Both the position numbers and the translations under genes were made by a program. From Herbaspirillum seropedicae (GTDB lineage Bacteria; Pseudomonadota; Gammaproteobacteria; Burkholderiales; Burkholderiaceae_D), in assembly GCF_001040945.1 (NCBI RefSeq), contig NZ_CP011930.1:4831021-4895020 (forward strand): a DNA stretch of 64,000 bases, written 5' to 3'. Shown here piece by piece: positions 44,750 to 53,450 of this stretch; position 1 is the stretch's first letter; each line of letters starts with the position of its first letter. The notes below the pieces were generated by a model. It saw nothing but the letters and a program-made list of their open reading frames with translations. It did not search any database and had not been told where the DNA came from.

Positions 44750-46306
44750 GTGAGCGCAGTTCCACTCCGTCTTGAAATCAGCCATGTGCGCAAGGCCTAT
44801 CCAGGCGTGCTGGCCAACGACGATGTCAGCCTGGCGGTGGCGCCCGGCGAGATCCACGCCGTGCTCGGGGAGAACGGCGCGGGCAAGTCCACCCTGATGA
44901 AGATCATCTTCGGCGCGGTCAAGCCCGATGCCGGCGAGATCCGCTGGAACGGCGAGGCGGTGCAGATCGCCAACCCGCAGGTGGCGCGCAAGCTGGGCAT
45001 TGCCATGGTGTTCCAGCATTTCTCGCTGTTCGACACGCTCACCGTGACCGAAAACATCGCCCTGGGCCTGGACGCCAAGACCGATCTGAAGGAACTGGCC
45101 GAGCGCATCACCCGCACCGGTGAGAAATACGGCCTGGAGCTGGAACCGCAGCGGCACGTGCATACGCTGTCGGTGGGCGAGCGCCAGCGCGTGGAAATCG
45201 TGCGCGCCCTGCTGACCGAACCACAGTTGCTGATCCTGGATGAACCGACCTCGGTACTGACACCACAGGCGGTGGAAAAACTCTTTGTCACCCTGCGTCG
45301 CCTGGCCGACGAGGGTTGCAGCATTCTCTACATCAGCCACAAGCTCGACGAGATCCGCGCGCTGTGCCACAGCGCCACCGTCATGCGCGGTGGCCGTGTG
45401 ACCGGCAACTGCGATCCGCGCAATGAAAGCAGCGCCAGCCTGTCGCGCATGATGATCGGCGACGAACTGGTGCGCCTGCAACGCGAACGCAATCCGGAGT
45501 CCATGCGCAATGAGCGCAAGCTGCACGTCAATCGTCTCTCGCTGCCCAAGGCGCATCTGTTTGCCACCGAACTCAAGGACATCGAATGCGAAGTGCGGGC
45601 CGGGGAAATCGTCGGCATCGCCGGCGTCTCGGGCAATGGCCAGCAGGAGCTGCTGGCGGCGCTGTCCGGGGAAGACCAGCGTGCCGCCCCTCACATGATC
45701 ATGCTGGGCAGCAAGGCCGTGGGCGACCTCTCGCCCAACCCGCGCCGCGCGGCGGGCCTGGGCCTGGTGCCGGAAGAACGCCTGGGACGCGGCGCGGTGC
45801 CGACCCTGTCGCTCACCGCCAATATGCTGCTGTCGCACCAGAAGGCGCCTTATGTGAAGCGCGGCATGATCGATTTCGGATTTACCCGTCGTGCGGCGGC
45901 CTCCATCATCGAGCGTTTCAAGGTCAAGGCCGCCGGTCCCGATGCGCCGGCCAAGAGCCTCTCGGGCGGCAATCTGCAGAAGTTCATCGTTGGCCGCGAA
46001 ATGGAACGCAAACCCGCCGTCTTCGTGGTGGCCCAGCCGACCTGGGGGGTGGACGTGGGCGCGGCCGCGCAGATCCACGGCGAAATATTGAAACTGAAAC
46101 AGGAAGGTTGTGCCGTGCTGGTGATCTCGGAAGAACTTGACGAATTATTCGCATTATGTGATCGCCTGCATGTCATCGCCAAGGGGCGTTTGTCGCCTTC
46201 CATTCCCATCGAGCAGGCCACGCGCGAGCAGGTCGGTGTGTGGATGAGTGGCTTGTGGGATGAACCGGCGGCATTGGACAAGGGTACGGAGGTGGGCAAT
46301 GGCTGA
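44750..46306 (+). CDS. BmpA-linked ABC transporter, double ATP-binding protein
   Basis: A 518-residue tandem ABC ATPase of the nucleoside importer (NupA/YufO) and sugar type. The first domain has Walker A GENGAGKST, LSVGERQR and LLILDEPTSVLTP. The second has the degenerate GVSGNGQQE in place of Walker A, then LSGGNLQK and an atypical Walker B (VFVVAQPTWGVDVG, with Gln where Asp is usual). The second site is probably non-hydrolytic, as in relatives. The start is GTG at 44750 with GGAAA upstream. Its stop overlaps the first permease by eight bases. Confidence 0.85.
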   Translation: MSAVPLRLEISHVRKAYPGVLANDDVSLAVAPGEIHAVLGENGAGKSTLMKIIFGAVKPDAGEIRWNGEAVQIANPQVARKLGIAMVFQHFSLFDTLTVTENIALGLDAKTDLKELAERITRTGEKYGLELEPQRHVHTLSVGERQRVEIVRALLTEPQLLILDEPTSVLTPQAVEKLFVTLRRLADEGCSILYISHKLDEIRALCHSATVMRGGRVTGNCDPRNESSASLSRMMIGDELVRLQRERNPESMRNERKLHVNRLSLPKAHLFATELKDIECEVRAGEIVGIAGVSGNGQQELLAALSGEDQRAAPHMIMLGSKAVGDLSPNPRRAAGLGLVPEERLGRGAVPTLSLTANMLLSHQKAPYVKRGMIDFGFTRRAAASIIERFKVKAAGPDAPAKSLSGGNLQKFIVGREMERKPAVFVVAQPTWGVDVGAAAQIHGEILKLKQEGCAVLVISEELDELFALCDRLHVIAKGRLSPSIPIEQATREQVGVWMSGLWDEPAALDKGTEVGNG

Positions 46307-47393
46307 GCGCTTGAGCTTCCCCTTGCGTCTGGAACTGCGCGGTGCGCCGTCCCGGACCATGACCTATCTGTCACCGGTGATCGCCATCGTCGCCACGCTG
46401 TTGCTCGGTGCGCTCTTGTTCCTGGCGCTGGGCAAGGATCCGCTGGCGGGGCTGAAGGTGTTCCTGATCGATCCCTTCAATGGCAAGCGCGCCATCAGCG
46501 AACTGCTGCTGAAATCGGTGCCGCTGATCCTGTGTGCGCTGGGGCTGGCGGTGTGTTTCCGCGCCAGCATCTGGAACATCGGCGCGGAGGGTCAATTCAC
46601 CGTCGGCGCGCTGTGCTCGGGGGCCATGCTGGTGTGGCTGGATGTGCCGGGCCATGGCGTCTCCGGCGGCATGGGACTGGTGCTGATGATCGTGGCCGGC
46701 GTGATCGGCGGCGCGCTGTGGGCGGCCATCACGGCCTTCCTGCGCGACCAGTTCAATGCCAATGAAATCCTGGTCTCGCTGATGCTGACCTACGTAGCGC
46801 AGCTGCTGCTGATGTGGGCCGTCAACGGCCCGCTGAAGGATCCCAATGGCATGAACTTCCCGCAGTCCAAGGTGTTCTCCAGCGAGTTCATGCTGCCCAC
46901 GCTGATATCGGGCACGCGCCTGCACATCGGCTTTGCGGTGGCCATCGTGGCGGCGGTGCTGATGGCCATCTTCATGATGCGCAGCCTGCGTGGATTCTCC
47001 CTCATGGTCGGTGGCGTGGCCCCGCATGCGGCGCGTTACGCGGGCTTCTCGGCGCGCTCGGCCTTGTGGGTGTCGCTCTTGATCTCGGGGGCCTTTGCCG
47101 GACTGGCCGGAGCCTTCGAGATCGCCGGTCCGATCGGCCAGCTGTTGCCCTCGGTGTCGCCGGGCTATGGCTTTGCGGCCATCATCGTGGCCTTCATCGG
47201 CCGCCTGCATCCCATCGGCGCGATCCTGGGCGGACTGATCATGTCGCTGCTGTACCTGGGCGGCGAGCTGGCGCAGTCGCGCCTGGGGCTGCCCTCGGCG
47301 ATCACGGGTGTGTTCCAGGGCATGCTGCTGTTCCTGCTGCTGGCCTGCGATACGCTCATCGATTACCGCCTGGCGTGGAACAAGAAAGTCTAA
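46299..47393 (+). CDS. BmpA-linked ABC transporter, permease 1
   Basis: A 364-residue permease of the BPD-transp-2 family with about nine hydrophobic segments. The family segments FRASIWNIGAEGQFTVGAL and FNANEILVSLMLTYVAQLL are present. It is coupled to the ATPase gene through an ATGGCTGA overlap. With permease 2 it should form the heterodimeric channel. Nucleosides are the known cargo of well-studied BmpA/PnrA systems. Confidence 0.87.
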   Translation: MAERLSFPLRLELRGAPSRTMTYLSPVIAIVATLLLGALLFLALGKDPLAGLKVFLIDPFNGKRAISELLLKSVPLILCALGLAVCFRASIWNIGAEGQFTVGALCSGAMLVWLDVPGHGVSGGMGLVLMIVAGVIGGALWAAITAFLRDQFNANEILVSLMLTYVAQLLLMWAVNGPLKDPNGMNFPQSKVFSSEFMLPTLISGTRLHIGFAVAIVAAVLMAIFMMRSLRGFSLMVGGVAPHAARYAGFSARSALWVSLLISGAFAGLAGAFEIAGPIGQLLPSVSPGYGFAAIIVAFIGRLHPIGAILGGLIMSLLYLGGELAQSRLGLPSAITGVFQGMLLFLLLACDTLIDYRLAWNKKV

Positions 47394-47409
47394 GGAATCA
47401 GGACAGGAC

Positions 47410-48330
47410 ATGGAACAACTCGCTCCTCTCATCGCAGCCTCCATCAATGCCGGCACGCCCCTGCTGCTGGCGGCCATCGGGCTGTTGATCAACGAACGTT
47501 CCGGCGTGCTCAACCTGGGCGCCGAGGGCATGATGCTGGTGGCCGCCATCGCTGGCTTTGCGGTCGGCTATACCACCAAGAGCCCGCTGCTGGGCTTCAT
47601 GGCGGGCGCGGTCTGCGGCATGCTGATGGCTACGCTGTTCGCCTGGCTGGCGCTGCGCCTGGCCACCAACCAGGTCGCCACGGGGCTGGCGCTGTCGATC
47701 TTCGGCGCGGGGCTGTCGGCCTTCGTGGGTCAGCGCTTCGTCGGGCTGGCGCTGCCGGCGCAGTCGACGTCAGTGCCGCTGCTGGGCGATCTTCCCTTCC
47801 TCGGCCAGGCGCTGTTCCACCAGCACTGGATGAGCTATGTCGCCTTCGCGCTGTGCCTGGCCAGCATCTGGTTCCTCTATCGCACGCGCGCCGGACTGGT
47901 CTTGCGCGCCGTGGGCGAGTCGCCCGAATCGGCGCATGCACTGGGCTATTCGGTGCGCGGCATCCGCTATCTGGCGCTGCTGTTCGGCGGCGCCTGCTGC
48001 GGCCTGGCGGGGGCCTACATGTCGCTGGTCTATACCCCCATGTGGGTCGAGGGCCTGGTGGCCGGACGCGGCTGGATCGCACTGGCCCTGACGGCCTTTG
48101 CCACCTGGCGTCCGGCACGGGTCTTGCTGGGCTCGCTGCTGTTCGGCGGCGTCACCATCGCCCAGTTCTACCTGCAAGGCATGGGTGTGACGGTACCCTC
48201 GCAGATCCTGTCGATGGCGCCGTATCTGGCCACCATCGTGGTGCTGGCGCTGATCTCGCGCAACCCCGACTGGATCCGCCTGAACATGCCGGCCTCGCTG
48301 GGCAAGCCCTTCCGTCCGGGCGCATCCTGA
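47410..48330 (+). CDS. BmpA-linked ABC transporter, permease 2
   Basis: A 306-residue BPD-transp-2 permease with GTPLLLAAIGLLINERSGVL and LNLGAEGMMLVAA near the N-terminus. The conserved cytoplasmic loop is VLRAVGESPESAHALGYSVR. It starts 16 bases after permease 1. The binding-protein gene follows after 72 bases that include TTATCC and purine-rich ribosome-site sequence but no hairpin terminator. Confidence 0.87.
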   Translation: MEQLAPLIAASINAGTPLLLAAIGLLINERSGVLNLGAEGMMLVAAIAGFAVGYTTKSPLLGFMAGAVCGMLMATLFAWLALRLATNQVATGLALSIFGAGLSAFVGQRFVGLALPAQSTSVPLLGDLPFLGQALFHQHWMSYVAFALCLASIWFLYRTRAGLVLRAVGESPESAHALGYSVRGIRYLALLFGGACCGLAGAYMSLVYTPMWVEGLVAGRGWIALALTAFATWRPARVLLGSLLFGGVTIAQFYLQGMGVTVPSQILSMAPYLATIVVLALISRNPDWIRLNMPASLGKPFRPGAS

Positions 48331-48402
48331 CATTCTGGATGTGATCGCATCGTTTTCTGTAGCAGCAACTGCATTTATCCACTGACCTTGAGGGAGAACA
48401 CA

Positions 48403-49542
48403 ATGAAGATTTCGCGCAGGGCATCCTTGACGATGCTCGCCACCCTGGCCGCAGCAACCCTGATCGGTTGCGGCAAGAAGGAAGAACCTGCGGCCGCCGC
48501 GCCCGCTGCTGCGCCGGCTGCCGCTGCACCTGCCGCCGATCCGCTGAAGGTCGCCTTCGTCTACATCGGCCCGGTCGGCGACGCCGGCTGGACCTTCGCG
48601 CATGACAAGGGCCGCAAGGCAGTCGAAGAGAAATTCGGCGACAAGGTCAAGACCACCTTCGTGGAAAACATCCCCGAGTCGGCAGCGGACGCCGAGCGCG
48701 TGTTCCGCCAGCTGGCCACCGATGGCAACAAGCTGATCTTCGGCACCACCTTCGGCTACATGGAAGCCATGCTCAAGGTCGCCAAGGAATTCCCGGACGT
48801 GAAGTTCGAACACGCCACCGGCTTCAAGACCGCCGACAACCTGGCGCAATACGACGTGCGCACCTATGAGGGCGCTTACCTGGCCGGCGTGGTCGCGGGC
48901 AAGATGAGCAAGTCCGGCAAGCTGGGCGTGGTGGCCTCGGTGCCGATTCCGGAAGTGATCCGCAACATCGACTCCTTCACCCTGGGCGCGCGTTCGGTCA
49001 ACCCCAAGGCCACCACCGCCGTGGTGTGGGTCAACAAGTGGTTCGATCCGGGCAAGGAACGTGAAGCCGCCACCACCCTGATCGGCCAAGGCGTGGACGT
49101 GCTGATGCAGAACACCGACTCGGCCGCCGTGGTGCAGACCGCGCAGGAAAAGGGTGTCTACGCCTTCGGCTGGGACAGCGACATGACCAGCTTCGGCCCC
49201 AAGGCCCACCTGGCCGCCTCTGTGATCAACTGGGGCGTGTACTACACCGCGCGCGTGCAGGCGGTGCTGGATGGCTCGTGGAAGAGCAGCACCAGCTGGA
49301 TCGGCCTGAAGGAAAACGGCATCGACCTGGCCGCCTTCAATCCGGAACTGCCGGCTGACGTGAAGACCTTGGTGGAAGAGCGCAAGAAGGGCATCGTCGA
49401 TGGCTCCGCGCCGATCTGGAAGGGTCCGATCAAGGACAATGCCGGCAAGGAAGTGCTGGGCAAGGACGCCGTGGCTGATGACGGCTTCCTGCATGGCATC
49501 AAGTTCTACGTCGAGGGCGTGGATGGCAAGGTGCCGGGCTGA
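48403..49542 (+). CDS. BmpA/PnrA-family nucleoside-binding lipoprotein
   Basis: A 379-residue lipoprotein. The lipobox LIGC lies near residue 22 of MKISRRASL..., followed by an Ala/Pro-rich linker. The BMP-family core includes VAFVYIGPVGDAGWTFAHDKG, GTTFGYMEAMLKVA and a DVLMQNTDSAAVV segment. Family members bind purine nucleosides. The start is placed at 48403 with AGGGAGA nine bases upstream; a TTG 15 bases earlier is less likely. The binding-protein gene comes last here, after the membrane parts, and is followed by a strong terminator. Confidence 0.87.
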   Translation: MKISRRASLTMLATLAAATLIGCGKKEEPAAAAPAAAPAAAAPAADPLKVAFVYIGPVGDAGWTFAHDKGRKAVEEKFGDKVKTTFVENIPESAADAERVFRQLATDGNKLIFGTTFGYMEAMLKVAKEFPDVKFEHATGFKTADNLAQYDVRTYEGAYLAGVVAGKMSKSGKLGVVASVPIPEVIRNIDSFTLGARSVNPKATTAVVWVNKWFDPGKEREAATTLIGQGVDVLMQNTDSAAVVQTAQEKGVYAFGWDSDMTSFGPKAHLAASVINWGVYYTARVQAVLDGSWKSSTSWIGLKENGIDLAAFNPELPADVKTLVEERKKGIVDGSAPIWKGPIKDNAGKEVLGKDAVADDGFLHGIKFYVEGVDGKVPG

Positions 49543-49603
49543 TCTCCGGCTGCTTGCGGGCGCGGCTTGGCGCGCCTGATGCATGAATGGATGTTGGTTG
49601 AAG

Positions 49604-49636
49604 ACCGCCGGCGCGTTGCAGCGTCGGCGGTTTTTT
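49604..49636 (+). terminator. Terminator of the BmpA operon
   Basis: An 11-bp stem starts ACCGCCGGCGC (49604-49614), pairs with GCGTCGGCGGT (49621-49631) with one wobble, and is followed by six Ts. Confidence 0.9.
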
Positions 49637-49643
49637 GTTGTGC

Positions 49644-49919
49644 TCAGGCAGTGATGCGCTCGATGGGTGGGCGCTCCAGCTTGCTGGCGGCATGCAGATC
49701 GTATTGCAGCTGCATCCCGGCCCACAGTTCGGGACTGGTGCCAAAGGCAGCCGCCAGGCGATAGGCCATATCCGGCGAGATGCCAGCTGCGCCGTTGACG
49801 ATGCGTTGCAGGGTGACGCGACTGACGCCAAGCCGCATGGCGGCTTCGGTCACGGTCATTTCACCCAGGTATTCCCTCAACACCTCGCCAGGGTGAGGTG
49901 GGTTGAACATGCGATTCAC
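49644..49919 (-). CDS. higA: HigA antitoxin (XRE family)
   Basis: A 91-residue helix-turn-helix antitoxin of the HigA/VapI type (NPPHPGEVLREYL, EAAMRLGVSRVTLQRIVNG, LAAAFGTSPELW). GGAGG lies six bases before a GTG at 49919, so GTG is preferred to the ATG three codons further. It follows the toxin gene by 19 bases, the toxin-first order typical of higBA. It should bind and block HigB and repress the operon at the palindrome upstream of higB. Confidence 0.88.
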   Translation of the reverse strand: MNRMFNPPHPGEVLREYLGEMTVTEAAMRLGVSRVTLQRIVNGAAGISPDMAYRLAAAFGTSPELWAGMQLQYDLHAASKLERPPIERITA

Positions 49920-49938
49920 GTTGGACCTCCATTGATTG

Positions 49939-50217
49939 TCAGTGATAGTCGCGGTAATCCACCAGTACCGCGTCCTTCCCCTCGAAAGCGAATATCAGCC
50001 GCCAATTGCCGTTGACGGTGATCGCCCATAGCCCCTTGAGCTCACCTTTTAGTGGATGCAGCGCCCATGCGGGCGCAGAAAGATCTTCCGGTTGGGTGGC
50101 TTGGTCCAGCGCGGCCAGCTGCAGCCTGAGCTTGCCCGCATGAGCAGCCTGAATGCCAGCCTTGCTGCCCGTCTCAAAGAAACGTTGCAGCCCTTTGTGT
50201 CGGAAATTCTTGATCAT
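49939..50217 (-). CDS. higB: HigB toxin (RelE superfamily)
   Basis: A 92-residue HigB-family ribosome-dependent mRNA endonuclease. The start MIKNFRHKGLQRFFETGSKAG, the central LHPLKGELKGLWAITVNGNWRLIF and the end VLVDYRDYH are all typical, and full length is present. The ATG at 50217 is chosen because the promoter and operator lie just upstream; a longer frame would run across them. Unlike the two broken modules in this window, this one appears intact. Confidence 0.88.
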   Translation of the reverse strand: MIKNFRHKGLQRFFETGSKAGIQAAHAGKLRLQLAALDQATQPEDLSAPAWALHPLKGELKGLWAITVNGNWRLIFAFEGKDAVLVDYRDYH

Positions 50218-50223
50218 TGCCCA

Positions 50224-50252
50224 AATGTATCGCGTAGCGATACTATTTACAA
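50224..50252 (-). promoter_or_regulatory. higBA promoter with embedded operator
   Basis: On the minus strand TTGTAA (-35, 50247-50252) and TACATT (-10, 50224-50229) are 17 bases apart. The perfect palindrome GTATCGC-GTA-GCGATAC (50227-50243) fills the spacer and overlaps the -10, a natural repressor site for HigA. Confidence 0.7.
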
Positions 50253-50381
50253 TAAATTTTTCCGGTTGCCTTGCTTGCAACACTGCAATATTCCAACAAA
50301 CGCCGCGGCTGCGTCGAAACAAGCCTGATCCGAGCACGCCGAAAACCCCGCTCCAGCGCTATCACAGCCGCATCCTGCCTG

Positions 50382-50387
50382 TATAAT
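50382..50387 (+). promoter_or_regulatory. -10 box of the min operon
   Basis: A perfect TATAAT lies 68 bases before the minC ATG. The -35 region (CTATCA at 17 bases) is poor. Confidence 0.55.
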
Positions 50388-50454
50388 GCACAGCCAAACC
50401 GGGCGGAGGAATGGCGTTTTCGTTCACTTTCCGCCGCATTGAACTACAGGATTT

Positions 50455-51249
50455 ATGCAAAAAGCGCGCAAACCGATCGAAATAAAAATTTCCACAGTGG
50501 TTGCCATTTCGGCAATTCTGCATGAAACCGATCCGACTTCGCTGGAACAGGCCCTGAAGGAAATGACGGGCGGGGTGGCGGATTTCTTCGAGGACGAATT
50601 CGCCGTGCTCGACATCGGCACGCTGGAGGCCGACGCTGCCGCAGGCATCGACTGGAGCGCCGTGGTGGCGCTGTTCAAGCGCTTCCGCTTGAATACCGTG
50701 GCCGTGCGCAATGCTCCGCAAGCGTTGCACGAGGGCATCGTCGCCCATGGCCTGGCCATCGATACCTCGGCCGTGGCCGGGGCTGGCGCGGCCAATGCCC
50801 GCGCCCAGCAAGCCGCCGCCCAGGAAGCGGAACCGGCGCCGGTCCAGGCCGCCGCCCCGACGCCCGCCCCTGCCACTGCGGCAGCCCAGCCCGCTGCTGC
50901 GGCACCGGCCGCCAATACGGTGGTCATCGACACCCCGGTGCGCGCCGGCCAGCGCATCTATGCGCGCGGCGCTGACCTGGTGGTGTTGGCGGTGGTCAAC
51001 AATGGCGCCGAACTGATCGCCGACGGCTGCATCCACGTCTACGCGCCGCTGCGCGGGCGTGCGCTGGCCGGCGCTTCGGGCAATACCGCGGCGCGCATCT
51101 TCGCCGCATCGCTGGAAGCGGAACTGGTTTCCATTGCCGGGGTCTATCGGACCTTCGAGAACGGTCATGCTCCGGAGCTGGCGGGCAAGCAGGTGCAGGT
51201 GCGCCTGCAAGGCGAACGTATCGACGTGCTGCCGATGTCGTCGTGGTAA
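50455..51249 (+). CDS. minC: MinC, septum-site inhibitor
   Basis: A 264-residue FtsZ-assembly inhibitor. The N-terminal domain spans residues 1 to about 105. An Ala/Pro/Gln-rich linker follows ([18 protein letters not shown]), then the C-terminal beta-helix ([40 protein letters not shown]), which binds MinD and FtsZ. AGGA stands before the ATG. It heads the minCDE operon and acts at the membrane with MinD to keep division away from the poles. Confidence 0.93.
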   Translation: MQKARKPIEIKISTVVAISAILHETDPTSLEQALKEMTGGVADFFEDEFAVLDIGTLEADAAAGIDWSAVVALFKRFRLNTVAVRNAPQALHEGIVAHGLAIDTSAVAGAGAANARAQQAAAQEAEPAPVQAAAPTPAPATAAAQPAAAAPAANTVVIDTPVRAGQRIYARGADLVVLAVVNNGAELIADGCIHVYAPLRGRALAGASGNTAARIFAASLEAELVSIAGVYRTFENGHAPELAGKQVQVRLQGERIDVLPMSSW

Positions 51250-51260
51250 GACTCTGGTGT

Positions 51261-51287
51261 AAATCATTTAAAGCATTCAAACGAATC
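51261..51287. repeat. Three 9-bp units between minC and minD
   Basis: AAATCATTT, AAAGCATTC and AAACGAATC follow one another in the minC-minD gap. The first is identical to a unit at 6518-6526. Confidence 0.45.
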
Positions 51288-51331
51288 CAGCCGGACCAAG
51301 CCGGCGTACTGTTCTTCTTAAGGAGTTTTTC

Positions 51332-52147
51332 GTGGCAAAAATCATCGTTGTGACTTCGGGTAAGGGCGGCGTCGGCAAAACGACGTCCAGCGCCAGTTTC
51401 GCATCGGGCCTGGCCATGCGCGGCCACAAGACGGCCGTGATCGACTTCGACGTCGGTCTGCGCAACCTGGACCTGATCATGGGCTGCGAACGCCGCGTGG
51501 TCTACGACCTGATCAACGTGATCAACAAGGAAGCCACGCTGAACCAGGCCCTGATCAAGGACAAGCACTGCGACAACCTGTTCATCCTGCCGGCCTCGCA
51601 GACCCGCGACAAGGACGCCCTGACCGAAGAAGGCGTGGAGCGCGTGCTGAACGACCTCTCCAAGATGGACTTCGACTACATCATCTGCGACTCCCCCGCC
51701 GGCATCGAGCATGGCGCCGTGATGGCCCTGACCTTTGCTGACGAAGCGGTGGTGGTGACCAACCCGGAAGTGTCCTCGGTGCGCGACTCCGACCGCATCC
51801 TCGGCATCATCCAGGCCAAGTCGCGCCGCGCTTCCGCCGGCGGCGAGCCGGTCAAGGAACACTTGCTCATTACCCGCTACTCGCCCAAGCGCGTGGAAGA
51901 CGGTGAGATGCTGTCCTATACCGACGTCCAGGAAATCCTGCGCATTCCGCTCATCGGCATCATCCCGGAGTCGGAATCGGTGCTGCAGGCGTCCAACCAG
52001 GGCTCTCCGGCCATCCACCTGAAGGATACCGACGTGGCCCAGGCCTACCAGGACGTGGTGTCGCGCTTCCTCGGCGAGACCGTCGAACTGCGTTTCACCA
52101 CCTACGAAAAGCCGGGTCTGTTGCAGCGCATCTTCGGAGGTAAGTGA
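51332..52147 (+). CDS. minD: MinD, septum-site ATPase
   Basis: A 271-residue ParA/MinD-type ATPase with the deviant Walker [10 protein letters not shown] at residues 10-18 and [10 protein letters not shown] as Walker B region. The C-terminal amphipathic helix ([14 protein letters not shown]) inserts in the membrane. It recruits MinC and oscillates with MinE. The start codon is GTG at 51332, with AAGGAG upstream. The minE ATG follows its stop by one base. Confidence 0.95.
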   Translation: MAKIIVVTSGKGGVGKTTSSASFASGLAMRGHKTAVIDFDVGLRNLDLIMGCERRVVYDLINVINKEATLNQALIKDKHCDNLFILPASQTRDKDALTEEGVERVLNDLSKMDFDYIICDSPAGIEHGAVMALTFADEAVVVTNPEVSSVRDSDRILGIIQAKSRRASAGGEPVKEHLLITRYSPKRVEDGEMLSYTDVQEILRIPLIGIIPESESVLQASNQGSPAIHLKDTDVAQAYQDVVSRFLGETVELRFTTYEKPGLLQRIFGGK

Positions 52148-52148
52148 C

Positions 52149-52418
52149 ATGTCCCTGCTTTCTTTCCTGTTCCCCAGCAAGCCCAAGAGCGCGGTGGCGG
52201 CGAAGGAGCGGCTGCAGATCATCATCGCCCGCGAACGATCCAATGGTCGCCAGGGGCCGGACTTCCTGCCGGCGCTGCACAAGGAACTCATCGAGGTGAT
52301 CTCCAAGTACACCAAGGTCAACGCCGACGACATCAAGATCTCGCTGGACCGCCAGGGCAACCTGGAGGTGCTGGACGTGAACGTGGTGCTGCCCGACAGC
52401 GACGTCCCGGCCGCCTGA
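52149..52418 (+). CDS. minE: MinE, topological specificity factor
   Basis: An 89-residue protein. It has the N-terminal membrane-targeting segment [15 protein letters not shown], the MinD-contact region ([14 protein letters not shown]) and a beta/alpha dimerisation domain. It stimulates MinD ATPase to drive pole-to-pole oscillation. Length and order are canonical. Confidence 0.95.
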   Translation: MSLLSFLFPSKPKSAVAAKERLQIIIARERSNGRQGPDFLPALHKELIEVISKYTKVNADDIKISLDRQGNLEVLDVNVVLPDSDVPAA

Positions 52419-52448
52419 GGCTGCCTGCGCGGTGGCGTGATCTCTGGC

Positions 52449-52477
52449 AAGGGCAGCCCCGGCTGCCCTTTGCTTTG
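52449..52477 (+). terminator. Terminator of the min operon
   Basis: AAGGGCAGCC (52449-52458) pairs with GGCTGCCCTT (52461-52470), in practice with a short CCCG loop, followed by TTTGCTTTG. Confidence 0.75.
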
Positions 52478-52545
52478 TCTGCCGCTATTGACCTTACTCC
52501 GGTGATTTCCGTTATTGCTCCTCTCCCTTGCCCGCGCCTGCCGCC

Positions 52546-53247
52546 ATGAAGATAGGCCTGCTCAGTTCCGATGCCGATACCGTGAGCCTGGTCAGCCAGT
52601 TGGGCTATCCACATGACTGCACGCACTGCACCAGCCTTGAGGAGCTGACCTCGCTGAGCGCCGACGGGGCGCAATTGCTGGTGCTGGATCTGGATGACCT
52701 GCTGCCGCAGGCCGATGAACTGGTCGAACTGGTACGCCGCCTACGCCCGCCACTGGCGACGGGGCCGGCACCGGCGGTGCTGCTGCTGGCCACGCCGGCG
52801 CACCAGGACTGGCTGTGGGCGTTGCGCCAGGCGGGCGCGCAGGAACTGCTGGTCAAGCCGCTGCGACGCCAGGAACTGGCCCTGCGGATGGATCTGCTCA
52901 TGCGCACCGCCGAGCCGGCAGAGGCCCAGACACGGGTCATCGCGGCCGGCGGCTTCCTGCTGGACCTGGCGCGACTGCGCGTAACGCATCCGCAGCGCCC
53001 GGAGCTGGAGGCCAGCCTGACCCGCAAGGAGGCCGAGCTGGCGCTGCTGTTCCTGCAGAACCTGGGCCGGCCATTGTCGCGCGCCTTCCTGCAGGAAAAG
53101 GTGTGGGGCGCCGAGCCCGAACTGCCCACCCGCACCATCGACACCCATGTCTCGCGGGTGCGCACCAAGCTCGGCCTGCAACCTGGCCACGGCTACCGGC
53201 TGGCGACCGTCTATGGTTATGGCTACCAGCTTGAACGGCTGGACTGA
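52546..53247 (+). CDS. OmpR-type response regulator, orphan
   Basis: A 233-residue protein. The receiver domain (residues 1 to about 115) has LLSSDAD, a candidate phospho-Asp in LLVLDLDD, a Thr in LLLATPAHQD and the Lys in ELLVKPLRR. A winged-helix output domain follows (LTRKEAELALLFLQNLGRPL, TRTIDTHVSRVRTKLGL, YRLATVYGYGYQLERL). No sensor kinase gene lies nearby. The ATG at 52546 lacks a strong ribosome site, so the start is uncertain; a TTG lies 18 bases upstream. The target genes are unknown. Confidence 0.8.
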   Translation: MKIGLLSSDADTVSLVSQLGYPHDCTHCTSLEELTSLSADGAQLLVLDLDDLLPQADELVELVRRLRPPLATGPAPAVLLLATPAHQDWLWALRQAGAQELLVKPLRRQELALRMDLLMRTAEPAEAQTRVIAAGGFLLDLARLRVTHPQRPELEASLTRKEAELALLFLQNLGRPLSRAFLQEKVWGAEPELPTRTIDTHVSRVRTKLGLQPGHGYRLATVYGYGYQLERLD

Positions 53248-53358
53248 GGCCCCGCAGGGTGTTGCAGCAGCGCCATGACGCGGGGGGCAACACTGATCCA
53301 TATCAGGGACCACGATGCTTTCTCCCGCACCGGCCCCAACCGGAAATCGGGCAAAGAG

Positions 53359-53364
53359 TATAAT
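53359..53364 (+). promoter_or_regulatory. -10 box of hemA
   Basis: A perfect TATAAT (in GAGTATAATTG) lies 87 bases before the hemA ATG. No good -35 is visible. Confidence 0.5.
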
Positions 53365-53450
53365 TGTTCCCAAAACCGGGGCTGAATCTGTCCATTTTTC
53401 CGCCCGAATCTGCACCATCCCTGCTCAACGGCCCTGCTGCCGCGTACTCC

